Assembly (NCBI GenBank): GCA_049303905.1
Contig: JBAQNP010000039.1
Span: 54,424-118,423 of the forward strand
DNA: 64,000 nt
Origin: UBA2206 sp049303905
GTDB lineage: Bacteria > Patescibacteriota > Minisyncoccia > Moranbacterales > UBA2206
Direction: 5' to 3'
The notes under the pieces are model-generated. The model had not been told where the DNA came from and did no database searches. It saw only the letters and a list, made by a program, of their open reading frames with translations. The translations under genes and the position numbers were made by a program. Below are positions 33,359 through 42,415 of the stretch, in pieces. Positions within the stretch are counted from its first letter, which is position 1. Every line of letters starts with the position of its first letter.

Positions 33359-33622
33359 TTATTTCTTAACTATTTTCCAATGCCCGCCCTTGTCCGGACC
33401 GATTCTCTCAAGTAGTCCTTTTTCCTTAAGTTCAGCTATATTATTTCTCACATTCTTCTCGTTGATACTTACTTTCAGACTTAATTCTCTTTGAGTAATA
33501 GCTTTATTTCTATTTATTTCAAAAAGTATTTCTTTTTGATTTTTAGAAAGCCCTAAGTTTTCTAGGTCTTTTTCTAGGTCTTTAATCTCTCTTATTACAA
33601 CACAATATAAAAAAAGACGCAA
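33359..33622 (-). CDS. winged-helix fragment or small HTH protein
   Basis: The 87 residues contain a winged helix-turn-helix: LGLSKNQKEILFEINRNKAITQRELSLKVSINEKNVRNNIAEL, then the wing GLLERIGPDKGGHWKIV. This ending is characteristic of the C-terminal HTH of AlbA_2/RecG-like putative regulators, where it follows a larger domain that is missing here. The only available start is a TTG at 33622 that lies inside the metK terminator stem, so independent expression is doubtful. A second, shorter copy of the same ending lies at 29303. I consider a remnant of a larger gene as likely as a working regulator. Confidence 0.55.
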   Translation of the reverse strand: MRLFLYCVVIREIKDLEKDLENLGLSKNQKEILFEINRNKAITQRELSLKVSINEKNVRNNIAELKEKGLLERIGPDKGGHWKIVKK

Positions 33623-33638
33623 CTATTTTGCGTCTTTT
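33612..33638 (-). terminator. rho-independent terminator of metK
   Basis: AAAAGACGCAA (33612-33622) and TTGCGTCTTTT (33628-33638) form an 11-bp perfect stem with a 5-nt loop. On the minus strand a T-run follows. It lies 7 bp after the metK stop codon. Confidence 0.88.
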
Positions 33639-33645
33639 ATAATCA

Positions 33646-34824
33646 TTATTTGCATTTCCCCATCTCCCTCTTCAATTTCCCCGCCACATCCGTTTTTTCC
33701 CAAGTGAAATCTTTATCGTCTCGGCCGAAATGACCGTAGGCGGAAGTTTTTCGGTAGATTGGGCGCTTTAGTTTTAGGGTGTCGGCAATAGCTTTTGGCT
33801 TGAAATCGAAATATTTTTTGATAAGTTCAATAATTTTTGTTTCATCAATTTTCTCGGTGCCGAAAGTATCGATGTAGATTCCCACTGGCTCGGCCACTCC
33901 AATCGCATAGGCAACTTGCAGTTGGCATTTTTTGGCTAGGCCAGATGCCACCACATTTTTGGCCACGTAGCGCGCCATATAGGCACCGCTTCGATCAACT
34001 TTGGAAGAATCTTTTCCAGAAAATGCGCCACCACCATGCGGAGCTACTCCACCATAAGTGTCCACGATAATTTTTCTGCCCGTAAGTCCGGCGTCTCCTG
34101 GAGGTCCGCCAATCACAAATCTTCCGGTTGGGTTGATGAAAATTTTGGTTTTTTTGTCGAGCAAATTTTCCAAAATCGGTTCGATTACTTGCTCTCGAAT
34201 GTCCGCTCGCAGTTTTTTCAAACTTACCTTGTCGCTGTGATGGGCTGAAATTACCACCGTTTCCACTCGCTTGGCAATGCCATTTTCATATTCAATCGTC
34301 ACTTGGCTTTTGCCGTCTGGTCGCAGATAGGGCAAGATGCCTTCTTTCCTAACTTGCGTGAGACGCTTGGTCAATTTATGCGCCAGAAGAATTGGCAGTG
34401 GCATAAGTTCTGGAGTTTCGTCAGTCGCATAACCAATCATAAGACCTTGGTCTCCCGCGCCCTGCTCCTTATATTCCCCCGCTTCCTCATCCACGCCCTG
34501 CGCAATGTCTGGACTTTGTTCATGGAGTGTGATGACCACTCCCACATCATCTGCAGAAAAACCATATTCCGGTTTGTCATAGCCAATGTCACAAAGCACT
34601 TCTCGCACCACTTGATCAATATTGACATATGCCTTAGTCCTTGCCTCTCCACCCACCAAAACCAAACCGGTAGTGCAAAAGCATTCGATCCCCGCGTGAC
34701 TATCCTTGTCTTGTTTGAGCATCTCATCCAAAATGCCATCTGAAATGCGATCACAAACTTTGTCCGGATGACCTTCTGTTACTGACTCTGAAGTAATAAG
34801 TCTGATATTTTTTTTCGTTTCCAT
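33646..34824 (-). CDS. metK: S-adenosylmethionine synthetase
   Basis: The enzyme makes S-adenosylmethionine from ATP and methionine. Clear signatures are SESVTEGHPDKVCDRISDG at the N-terminus, GAGDQGLMIGYATDETPELMP in the middle, the phosphate-binding GGAFSGKDSSKVDRS and the RPIYRKTSAYGHFGRDD ending. At 392 residues it is full length. It supplies the methyl donor for the methyltransferase at 14237 and for PrmC. It is followed by a strong terminator and preceded by the epimerase gene after 18 bp. Confidence 0.97.
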   Translation of the reverse strand: METKKNIRLITSESVTEGHPDKVCDRISDGILDEMLKQDKDSHAGIECFCTTGLVLVGGEARTKAYVNIDQVVREVLCDIGYDKPEYGFSADDVGVVITLHEQSPDIAQGVDEEAGEYKEQGAGDQGLMIGYATDETPELMPLPILLAHKLTKRLTQVRKEGILPYLRPDGKSQVTIEYENGIAKRVETVVISAHHSDKVSLKKLRADIREQVIEPILENLLDKKTKIFINPTGRFVIGGPPGDAGLTGRKIIVDTYGGVAPHGGGAFSGKDSSKVDRSGAYMARYVAKNVVASGLAKKCQLQVAYAIGVAEPVGIYIDTFGTEKIDETKIIELIKKYFDFKPKAIADTLKLKRPIYRKTSAYGHFGRDDKDFTWEKTDVAGKLKREMGKCK

Positions 34825-34842
34825 TTTTCAAATTTTAATTAA

Positions 34843-35799
34843 TTATTTTACCTTGTAATATTCCTTATACCAAGCGACAAAATTTTTGATTCCTTCTTCG
34901 ATTCGAGTTGAAGGCGCCCAGCCAAGTTTGCGAAGTTTTTTGATGTCAGCCACGGTCGCTGGAACATCTCCTGGTTGCATTGGCATAAGTTTCTTTTTAG
35001 CTTTCTTTCTAAGACATTCTTCCAAAACTTCAATGTAGCGGAGGAGTTTTTCTTCACGGTCTCCTCCAATATTCATCACGCCATAATCTAAATTAGCATC
35101 CAACACCGTGATGGTGCCAGAAACGATATCATCAATATAGGTGAAGTTTCGCGACATTTTTCCACGGTTATATACTTCAATTGGTTTGCCAGCGAGGGTA
35201 TTTTTTGTGAATTTGAAAAGCGCCATATCCGGTCGTCCCCATGGGCCATAGACGGTGAAAAATCGCAGTCCCGTCGTTTTTAGACCATAGATGTGAGAAA
35301 AAACATGCGCCATTAGTTCTGTGGCTTTTTTAGAAGCGGCGTATGGAGAGATCGGAGTGTCGACATTGTCAGTTTCCGAAAATGGTTGCTTTTTATTATT
35401 GCCATAAACCGAAGATGAAGAAGCATAAATGAAATTTTTGATTTTATACTTCGCGCTTAAATTCAACAAATTAGTTGTGCCAAGAATATTGACATCAGCA
35501 TAAAGAAGCGGGTGTTCAATGGCATAACGCACTCCCGCCATCGCGGCTAGATGAATCACTTTGTCAATTTTTTCAGTCTTGAAAATTTTCTCCGTTAATT
35601 TCTCGTCGCGAATATCTCCACGATACAGCTTGAATTTGTAGCCTTTCAAAAATATCTTAATTCTCGCCTCTTTCAGGCTTGGGTCATAATAGTCATTAAA
35701 ATTATCAATCAAAACTACCTGGTCTCCTCTATCCATCAATTTTTTGGCAATAGCACTGCCGATAAATCCTGCTCCTCCCGTGATTAGAACTTTTGTCAT
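34843..35799 (-). CDS. NAD-dependent sugar-nucleotide epimerase, UDP-glucuronate 4-epimerase-like
   Basis: An extended short-chain dehydrogenase has GGAGFIGS (7-14 from the chosen start), the DNFNDYYDPSLKEAR pattern characteristic of UDP-glucuronate 4-epimerases, the SSSVYG element and a YAASK catalytic pair. It would turn UDP-GlcA (made by Ugd at 4581) into UDP-GalA, though related UDP-glucose/GlcNAc epimerases cannot be ruled out. I start it at 35799 (MTKVLITGG). An in-frame ATG at 35823 adds eight residues that are only a translated CATGAAAC word repeat. Confidence 0.88.
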   Translation of the reverse strand: MTKVLITGGAGFIGSAIAKKLMDRGDQVVLIDNFNDYYDPSLKEARIKIFLKGYKFKLYRGDIRDEKLTEKIFKTEKIDKVIHLAAMAGVRYAIEHPLLYADVNILGTTNLLNLSAKYKIKNFIYASSSSVYGNNKKQPFSETDNVDTPISPYAASKKATELMAHVFSHIYGLKTTGLRFFTVYGPWGRPDMALFKFTKNTLAGKPIEVYNRGKMSRNFTYIDDIVSGTITVLDANLDYGVMNIGGDREEKLLRYIEVLEECLRKKAKKKLMPMQPGDVPATVADIKKLRKLGWAPSTRIEEGIKNFVAWYKEYYKVK

Positions 35800-35843
35800 A
35801 TGTTTTATTGTTTCATGTTTCATGCTTCATGTTTCATGATACA
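35800..35843. repeat. solo copy of the TTTCATG/CTTCATG word repeat
   Basis: The junction between two genes consists of TTTCATG, TTTCATG, CTTCATG, TTTCATG and ATACATG steps. It matches the words of the cassette repeats at 5922 and 6360 and inside prmC, but there is no four-helix-bundle gene here. The repeat supplies the last residues and TGA stop of the gene at 35820. Confidence 0.7.
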
Positions 35844-37010
35844 TGATTTTAAATAATTATAATATTCTTCGTTATGACTGTTTTTATTAGTATAATCAAG
35901 TAAGACTTTTTTTCGCGCTTTCTTTCCTATATCTTGTCTTAATTTTTCATCTTCAACCAGTCGGCTTATTTTTTCCACCCACTCGGAAGTTTTATCCGCT
36001 AAAAATCCATCCACGCCATCAGAAATTGCTTCGCTAAAAGTTTGATTTCTCACCGCCACAGTCGGAATTTCAAGAATTCCCGCTTCAAAAAATTTGAGTT
36101 CCGATCTTGATTCACAAAAAGGATTACCAATTTCCAAAGGCACTATGTTAATATCACATTTAAAAATATTATTGTAATATTCTTCTCGTGGCACTCTCGG
36201 CAAAATTTCAATGCGATCTTTGAATCTATTAAGTTTATTTTCGATATCTAGCGGTCCTGCTAAAAGCAATTTGACATTTTTATTTTTTTCTAAAATTTCT
36301 AAAAGCGCATCATTTATTGTGGCAAAATCCCTATTATGCGAATAAGTTCCAGAAAAATATCCTATCCGCAAAAATCCATCCTGTTTTTTTCTTTCTGATA
36401 ATATTTTATCAGCAATTTCCAATTCATTATTGGAAATTTTATTCGGCACTATAAAAACTTTTTTATTCTTTTCTCTAATTTTCTGCGCTAAATATGAAAC
36501 AGTGGTGGTGCATACCTTAACATATTCGTCATTTATAATTTCTGCGCCAATTCCTTTTTCATATTCTTTTTTTTCCGAGTCCGAAATAAGTGAAAAATAG
36601 TCCATATATTTCAAATATTGCGGATCGTAGTCCAAATCATCCGTGTCAAAAATAATTTCTTTGTTTTGTTTTTTTATCTCGGAAATTAATTTAGCTATTT
36701 TTTCGTTATAAGTCACTTTATGCAAAACAAAAATCTTAAACTTATTGGCAAATTTTATCAAATTAACATTATCTGCCACGGTCACGGCACATTTGAAATC
36801 ATGGATCATTAATTCTTCCGCTACGCCAAAAGCTCGAAAATGAGCTTTGTCGCCTATTCCTCCTGTGATGAATAAGATTTCTCCTGAATTCACGAAAAAA
36901 GATTTGGCATAATCTTTGACATATCCCAAAACTATTTTTCCGCCAATTCTAATTCCGCTTTTCTCCATCATCCGGCACGCTTTATTCAATTTTATCAAAA
37001 AAGATTTCAT
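35820..37010 (-). CDS. GT4-type glycosyltransferase
   Basis: This is a 396-residue GT-B protein. The N-domain contains EILFITGGIGDKAHFR and a DTDDLDYDP motif that is typical of a subgroup of glycan-cluster transferases. The donor domain has RIGYFSGTYSHNRDF, VKLLLAGPL and an E-x7-E-like SRSELKFFEAGILEIPTVA. The C-terminal MKHEA and the TGA are encoded by the word repeat that separates it from the epimerase gene. It follows the DUF4012 gene after 8 bp. The sugar is unknown. Confidence 0.85.
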   Translation of the reverse strand: MKSFLIKLNKACRMMEKSGIRIGGKIVLGYVKDYAKSFFVNSGEILFITGGIGDKAHFRAFGVAEELMIHDFKCAVTVADNVNLIKFANKFKIFVLHKVTYNEKIAKLISEIKKQNKEIIFDTDDLDYDPQYLKYMDYFSLISDSEKKEYEKGIGAEIINDEYVKVCTTTVSYLAQKIREKNKKVFIVPNKISNNELEIADKILSERKKQDGFLRIGYFSGTYSHNRDFATINDALLEILEKNKNVKLLLAGPLDIENKLNRFKDRIEILPRVPREEYYNNIFKCDINIVPLEIGNPFCESRSELKFFEAGILEIPTVAVRNQTFSEAISDGVDGFLADKTSEWVEKISRLVEDEKLRQDIGKKARKKVLLDYTNKNSHNEEYYNYLKSCIMKHEA

Positions 37011-37018
37011 ATTCCCAA

Positions 37019-38410
37019 CTAATCCCCCTTTTGAAATTCAAATTTCAAATCCTTGTCTAATGTTTGCTCTTGATTATATTCTCCGTCCTTAGTTTTTAGA
37101 TGAACCTTGAAAGGAATATTCCCCACTCCGGATTGTTTTTGAATTAATAGATTATAATCATCAATATTGAAACCAGCCGGCAATTCATATTTGATTGTGG
37201 CATTAGTTTCTCGACCAATCAAAACGTGACAGATAAAACCGAAATATGTTTTTTCAAAATCCTCTCCCTTGTTCGCTAAACTCACCATTTTACTTTCTAA
37301 GAAAGTTGAACCTTTTGGAACATAGACGCGCAGATATGAATGATAGTCGGAGGTGCGCCAATCACCATAAGTAGCAGTGTTTTTATATAAAATATTAAGT
37401 GTCACGGTCGGTTTTTCGAGTGTCAAATCAACGTCATAAGAAACATCTCGTTTGATATAGTGATCGGTTTTTAGGGCGCCCATATTAGCATCCACCATCA
37501 TCAGATAATCAGAATTCCAGCCCTTAGCTACCTTTCCGTCCCAATAAACACTTTCCACAAGACCTTGAAGATATGGGTCTTTGAAATTTATCATCACATT
37601 TCTATTTTGCAATTCTTTGTGTCCAAGTTCGGCAATCTTAGTGATATTTCCTAAGCTAAATAATTTTTCAATCATCATCGGTGCCATCTTTTTCATAATT
37701 TCCTTTCTGTTTTGCGTGTCTATTTCTGGATTCATAATATAGCGTTTTTCCACATATTCTTCCAATTTCAAAGCTCCATCCGTGCTGTTAAATGTGACGC
37801 CGTATCCTGGAACAGTGATCGGACCAGTTAGTTCCAAAACATCGTTGAAAACTTCAGCGTTAACTGCAATCACTCCATCGAAATCAGAATTTCTTCCCGC
37901 TAGGCGATAGAAATATTTGGCTTTTTCCACATTAGTTGGAAAATCTGGTGAAAAATTTGAATCGCGAAATTTCCACTTCTTTATATCCATCATCCGAGTG
38001 AAAGGATATGGTGGCGCAATTTTAGCATCAATTCTTTGATCTAAAAGATTAGCATCTTCAAAGAAAGTAGAAATCACTTCGCCGTCCTTGACCTTCAAAA
38101 TCGCATACTGACCCAAAAATCCTCCCCCAGGACGGAGCTCCATATTATTTTGAAGCATCAACATAAAAGTCCGCGTCACGCCATCTTTTTTGGTGAAATA
38201 TTCTACTAGCTTATTTATCACATCCAGCTCTTTTTTTTCATCATCAGGAATAGGCAAAAGGCCGGAAAATTTGTTAATCACCGCTAGCGATTTTATAGCA
38301 AGGTCTCTTTTGTTGATTTTAGAAAAATTGAATAAATATACTCCGCCCGCCAGAAGAACCAGAGCAATCCCAATTAAAATCATCCTTCTTCTAGTGAAAA
38401 AATTTTTCAT
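37019..38410 (-). CDS. DUF4012 extracytoplasmic protein
   Basis: One N-terminal helix (about 9-27) exports a large beta-rich domain with the DUF4012 signature: TFMLMLQNNMELRPGGGFLGQ, GEVISTFFEDANLLD, WKFRDSNFSPDFPTNVEKA and DGVIAVNAEVFNDVLELTGPI. DUF4012 proteins are common in CPR and Actinobacteria, near glycan genes and with similarity to LytR-CpsA-Psr-like contexts, but no activity is established. It heads a minus-strand unit with the glycosyltransferase and epimerase. The start matches ATG at 38410. Confidence 0.88.
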   Translation of the reverse strand: MKNFFTRRRMILIGIALVLLAGGVYLFNFSKINKRDLAIKSLAVINKFSGLLPIPDDEKKELDVINKLVEYFTKKDGVTRTFMLMLQNNMELRPGGGFLGQYAILKVKDGEVISTFFEDANLLDQRIDAKIAPPYPFTRMMDIKKWKFRDSNFSPDFPTNVEKAKYFYRLAGRNSDFDGVIAVNAEVFNDVLELTGPITVPGYGVTFNSTDGALKLEEYVEKRYIMNPEIDTQNRKEIMKKMAPMMIEKLFSLGNITKIAELGHKELQNRNVMINFKDPYLQGLVESVYWDGKVAKGWNSDYLMMVDANMGALKTDHYIKRDVSYDVDLTLEKPTVTLNILYKNTATYGDWRTSDYHSYLRVYVPKGSTFLESKMVSLANKGEDFEKTYFGFICHVLIGRETNATIKYELPAGFNIDDYNLLIQKQSGVGNIPFKVHLKTKDGEYNQEQTLDKDLKFEFQKGD

Positions 38411-38513
38411 TTATTTTTTTGTTTATTATTAAATTAATTTGTCGGCAAAAACAAAAAGTATTTCGCAATACTTGCTTTCCCCTACTGTTTAATTCTAACT
38501 CAAATATTAAATA

Positions 38514-38542
38514 TTGGCAAAACTGATTTTTTTGGTTATAAT
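38514..38542 (+). promoter_or_regulatory. promoter giving an apparently leaderless GT-C module mRNA
   Basis: TTGGCA (38514-38519), 17 bp, then consensus TATAAT (38537-38542). The ATG at 38550 begins eight bases after the -10. The architecture is nearly identical to that at 24662-24690, down to the TTGGCA hexamer that can be misread as a TTG start. Confidence 0.8.
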
Positions 38543-38549
38543 AGAACAT

Positions 38550-40019
38550 ATGAAAAACTTCCAACAATTTAAGGATTTTTGCAAAAAATCACACTTTCTA
38601 TTATTCCTAATCTTGACTATTTTCTTTTTGAAGGGACTGGTGCTTATCGCTGTTATTCCAATTTTTAATGGTTATGATGAAGCTCGCCATTATAACACCA
38701 TTCAATACCTAGCCGAATCAAAAGAAAAAAATTGGCCAAAAATTGAAAAAGACAAAACTGATGAGGGCGATTTAGTTCAACGCTTCAACTATAGTGAAGA
38801 GATAAAAAAAACGGCTGAAAAAATCCGCTGTGTTGGTGGGGAAGATAAATGCAACCTATATGAAAATAATCTTTTTATTCAAGGTTTCTATGGTCAAAAT
38901 GAAAAAGAAATCAATAGCCGACCATGGAAACAATATAATGATGAATATCCGGTAAATATAGCTTCTTCTGGAAAAAGCTTGTACCATAAACTTGGCGCCA
39001 TAATTGAAAAATTGCTTAGTGAAAAAAGTATCCTGACTAGATTTTATACTCTTCGAGTCTTTTCAGTTCTATTTGGAACAATAACTATTCTCATTTTCTA
39101 TCTAATTTTGAAAAATATCGGTTTTGCAAAAAAACACAGTTTGATTCTTACTGCCATCATTTCTTTTCAACCTCACTTTTCTTTTTACTATACTTATATA
39201 AATTATGACTGCCTATTGATTTTATTTTTTGCTACTTTTGTTTTGGGCACAATTCTTTCTCTTAAAGACGGAATTAATTGGAAAAACTTAGCACTAATGA
39301 TAGCATCTATTTTCTTTGGAATTTGGGTTAAGGGAACCGCCTACATACTCCTAGCTGTTTTTGTTTTTCTAATTTCTTTCCTTGTTTATAAAAAATTATC
39401 CAAAAAAACTAACGTCAAAGCCGTCTTTTGGTTATATTTTTTTCTCGCCATTTCTCTTTTCATTATAATGATAACCCTTGCAAAATATTTGCCCCTAATA
39501 GGAAATTTCAATGAAATCGCTGGAAGTTTTTTCCGCTATTTCATGAAAAATGCTGATTTTGGACTTATTCTTTTATCATCAAAGACTTATTGGGGAACCT
39601 TGCCTTTTGGCAATTGGATTTCCAATAACCTCATTAATATTATTTGGTTCATTCAATCCATTTCAATTATCGGCCTATTCCTTTTTATTTTTTCAAAAAA
39701 GAAACCCGAATTTTTACCAGAAAAAAAATATGTTATTTTTTTTATTTTAATGATCATTGCCCTTCAAATCGGTATTCGTTTAGCTGACTGGCAGTATTTC
39801 ACTCTTTATGGAAGATTAGAATTGCAAACTCCAGGGAGATATTTCTTTCCTAATATCGCTCTCCATATCACACTCGTCTTTATCGGCCTAGGTATGATTT
39901 CAAAAATCCTAAAAAAAGAAAACTATTTCGACTTTATTTTATCCTCTGGGCTAGTTTTTATGTTTATTCTTTTTATGCATAATTTATTCAATTTGTTATT
40001 ATTAGATTTTTATTTATGA
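38550..40019 (+). CDS. GT-C multi-pass membrane glycosyltransferase (DUF2142-like)
   Basis: The 489-residue protein has about ten membrane helices. After the first helix comes FNGYDEARHYNTIQYLAES, which carries the D-E-x2-H pair on the first extracytoplasmic loop, the hallmark of GT-C enzymes that use polyprenyl-phosphate sugars. A long external loop (about 50-130) precedes the second helix, as in DUF2142 proteins. I choose 38550 because the TTG at 38514 is the -35 box. The gene overlaps the next by 4 bp (ATGA), so translation is coupled. Confidence 0.82.
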   Translation: MKNFQQFKDFCKKSHFLLFLILTIFFLKGLVLIAVIPIFNGYDEARHYNTIQYLAESKEKNWPKIEKDKTDEGDLVQRFNYSEEIKKTAEKIRCVGGEDKCNLYENNLFIQGFYGQNEKEINSRPWKQYNDEYPVNIASSGKSLYHKLGAIIEKLLSEKSILTRFYTLRVFSVLFGTITILIFYLILKNIGFAKKHSLILTAIISFQPHFSFYYTYINYDCLLILFFATFVLGTILSLKDGINWKNLALMIASIFFGIWVKGTAYILLAVFVFLISFLVYKKLSKKTNVKAVFWLYFFLAISLFIIMITLAKYLPLIGNFNEIAGSFFRYFMKNADFGLILLSSKTYWGTLPFGNWISNNLINIIWFIQSISIIGLFLFIFSKKKPEFLPEKKYVIFFILMIIALQIGIRLADWQYFTLYGRLELQTPGRYFFPNIALHITLVFIGLGMISKILKKENYFDFILSSGLVFMFILFMHNLFNLLLLDFYL

Positions 40020-40645
40020 AAATAACCAGATTTAAATTTTCCAAAAAAATATTCCTATTGCTAATTTTGGCAATATTTCTACTTTTCATCTTTCTTAGAT
40101 TTGAAAAGGAATTGATTTTTTTTGAAAACAGCCTCCAAAAAAATTCTTCGATAAAAATCTCAAAAGACCAAAAACTTTCCGGAAAATTTGAATCCACCCG
40201 CGCAAATCTCACCCAAGTTGAGATATTACTAGGTGGAGGAAAAAAACTAACCAATCCCACAGCAGTTAAAATTAAACTAGCTGATGAAAATTGCTCCAAA
40301 ATTATCCGCGAAGGATCAGTTGAACCTTCCTATTTAAAAAGAAAAGATATCTATGAATTCAGATTTTCCAAAATTGCCGATTCAAAAGACAAAAAATATT
40401 GCCTTATTTTAGGATATGAACCCCAAAAATTGGATGCAAAAAATCTTCAGGTATATACTTCAGGTGATCAGCCGGCCATGCGAGCAGTCTATGTAAATGA
40501 TAATACGTGGCAAAACATCAACGAGCTTAGTCAAAGAATGTCTCAGTATAAACCCCTTTTCTTGAAACACTATTTTCTTTGGGCCATTTTTCTCAGTTTT
40601 ATCTTTTTTTCAATTTTCTTGATTGTTGTATTAATTCTAATTTAA
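40016..40645 (+). CDS. bitopic membrane partner protein of the GT-C module
   Basis: No named family is recognised. A first helix (about 11-29) and a last helix (about 184-208) enclose an extracytoplasmic domain of about 150 residues, rich in beta-strands, with SGKFESTRANLTQVEILLG and YCLILGYEPQKLDAKNLQV. That pattern suggests a jelly-roll-like carbohydrate-associated domain. The start overlaps the preceding GT-C gene by 4 bp. It probably works with that enzyme or the one at 40664. Confidence 0.72.
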   Translation: MKITRFKFSKKIFLLLILAIFLLFIFLRFEKELIFFENSLQKNSSIKISKDQKLSGKFESTRANLTQVEILLGGGKKLTNPTAVKIKLADENCSKIIREGSVEPSYLKRKDIYEFRFSKIADSKDKKYCLILGYEPQKLDAKNLQVYTSGDQPAMRAVYVNDNTWQNINELSQRMSQYKPLFLKHYFLWAIFLSFIFFSIFLIVVLILI

Positions 40646-40663
40646 TCTATACTATAAAGGATT

Positions 40664-42415
40664 ATGTTTGAAACACCGCTAAATAAAAAAGAACTATTCT
40701 CCGTTTTTATCTTACTTTTTTTGGGTCAAATTTGGCTTTCCTTAATTTTGGCTTTTTTGGGCATTTTTTATCCGATTATTATTTTGCTTTATATGTTAGG
40801 CGCCGTTTTGTTTTTGAGTTATCTAATTTGGAAAAATTTTTCTCAAATTAAGCCAGCCAAAAGTGAAATATTTTTCCTATTTTTAGTTTTATCTTTCATC
40901 ATCCTTTTTTCTTTTTTTTCTCAACCGACAATTTTTTCTGGCCGAGATCAAGGCTCACTTAGCGAAGCAGCTATCCGACTTTCCCAAAACCATCGATTAA
41001 CTTTTTCTTCCCCCGCAACAAGAGAATTTTTTGAAATTTACGGACCAGGTCAAGCTTTGAATTTTCCCGGTTTTAGCTACAAAGAAAATGGCAACCTAAT
41101 CACCCACTTCCCGCTTGGCTACATCGCCTGGCTAGCTTCGTTTTTTTCTCTTTTTGGCCTTTTTGGTCTAACAATCGCCAACGGAGTTTCCTTTTTTATT
41201 TTTTCTTGCGCTTTTTATCTCCTAGCCAAAAAGTTACTATCGCCTTTTTCCGCTCTCCTGACTTGGGTTTTGTCCATTACTGTTTTCACTTCTTTTTGGT
41301 TTTTCAAATTTACTCTAAGTGAAAATTTAGCCTTAGCCTTGGTTTGGCTCAGCATCTATTTTTTTGTTCTTTTTTGGGATAATCCGAAAAAATCATATTT
41401 CATTCTTTCTTTTTTGACATTCGGCCTTTTAATCTTTACCCGCATCGAAGGTTTGGCTTTTCTTTTAGTCGCCATAATTCTATTTTTCTTGAAATTTAAA
41501 AATCATCATCCATTTAGAATTTTATTGGATAAAAAAATTATCTTTTTGTTTCTTGCTATTATTGCTCTTTACACTCTAAACATCTTCATTGACCGACAAT
41601 TTTTCATCTCCATTGCCAAAGCCATTATCAAGCCTTTTTTTGAATCTTCAAATAGCTCCTTCTTGCCATCCAATCCTTTCTTTTCAATTTGGCAGATTAT
41701 GAAAATATTTTATCTTTATGGACTGCTACTATTTTTTCTCTTGGGCTTGGCCGGATTTGCATTGTCTTTGCGAGAAAGAAAAATCAGAATACTCATCCCC
41801 TTTTTGATAATTTTGCCGGCCTTTATATATATCATCTATCCAAACATTTCTGGCGATCATCCTTGGATGCTTCGACGCTTTATGTTCGCTATAATTCCCG
41901 TTAGCATTCTTTATTCAGTTATTTTTTTGGAAAAATTTTTTCGCCGAAAAATAATTATTTATGCTTTTTTAGTTTTATTTTTAGCTGGAAATTCACTGAT
42001 GCTATTCTATTTTTTGAGATCAATTCCAAACCAAAATCTACTTGCGCAAATTGAAAAAATTAGCCATAATTTCAAAAAAGAGGATCTGGTTCTTATCGAT
42101 CAAAAAGCTACAGGAGAGAATTGGGCAATGATGAGTGGGCCAATGAGTTTTCTCTATGGACTACAAGCAGTCTATTTTTTTAATCCGCAGGATTTGGAAA
42201 AAATTGATCTTAAAAAATTCAGCGCTGTTTATTTTATCATTCCTAATGACAATCTAGATTTTTATTCAAAAAACAACCTTATCGACAGATTAGAACCAAC
42301 TGGAAACTATTTCATAGAAAATAGAACAATAGGAAAAATTTCTTTGAGTGAAAAATTAGTTTTGCCGGAAACTGAAACACATCTAATTTTAGGCAAAATT
42401 TATTTGTTAAAATAA
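40664..42415 (+). CDS. GT-C membrane glycosyltransferase (GT39/PMT-like)
   Basis: The 583-residue protein has about 11-12 helices. The first external loop contains FSGRDQGSLSEAAIRLSQNH, with the acidic residue expected for the catalytic site, and a later loop reads THFPLGYIAWLASFF. The C-terminal soluble segment (about 455-583) resembles the periplasmic domain of PMT/ArnT relatives. It would transfer sugars from polyprenyl-phosphate carriers on the outer face. The stop codon overlaps the next ATG by one base (TAATG), showing strict coupling. Confidence 0.85.
   Translation: MFETPLNKKELFSVFILLFLGQIWLSLILAFLGIFYPIIILLYMLGAVLFLSYLIWKNFSQIKPAKSEIFFLFLVLSFIILFSFFSQPTIFSGRDQGSLSEAAIRLSQNHRLTFSSPATREFFEIYGPGQALNFPGFSYKENGNLITHFPLGYIAWLASFFSLFGLFGLTIANGVSFFIFSCAFYLLAKKLLSPFSALLTWVLSITVFTSFWFFKFTLSENLALALVWLSIYFFVLFWDNPKKSYFILSFLTFGLLIFTRIEGLAFLLVAIILFFLKFKNHHPFRILLDKKIIFLFLAIIALYTLNIFIDRQFFISIAKAIIKPFFESSNSSFLPSNPFFSIWQIMKIFYLYGLLLFFLLGLAGFALSLRERKIRILIPFLIILPAFIYIIYPNISGDHPWMLRRFMFAIIPVSILYSVIFLEKFFRRKIIIYAFLVLFLAGNSLMLFYFLRSIPNQNLLAQIEKISHNFKKEDLVLIDQKATGENWAMMSGPMSFLYGLQAVYFFNPQDLEKIDLKKFSAVYFIIPNDNLDFYSKNNLIDRLEPTGNYFIENRTIGKISLSEKLVLPETETHLILGKIYLLK

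Noticed and set aside
6372..35822. Possible UGA recoding as in Gracilibacteria
   Set aside because: Several genes end in TGA at family-typical lengths (for example 6372 and 35820), and full-length conserved proteins contain no in-frame TGA.
38514..38549. Twelve-codon N-terminal extension of the GT-C protein starting at TTG
   Set aside because: Same situation as at 24662: the TTG belongs to the -35 box and the -10 TATAAT lies inside the supposed coding region.
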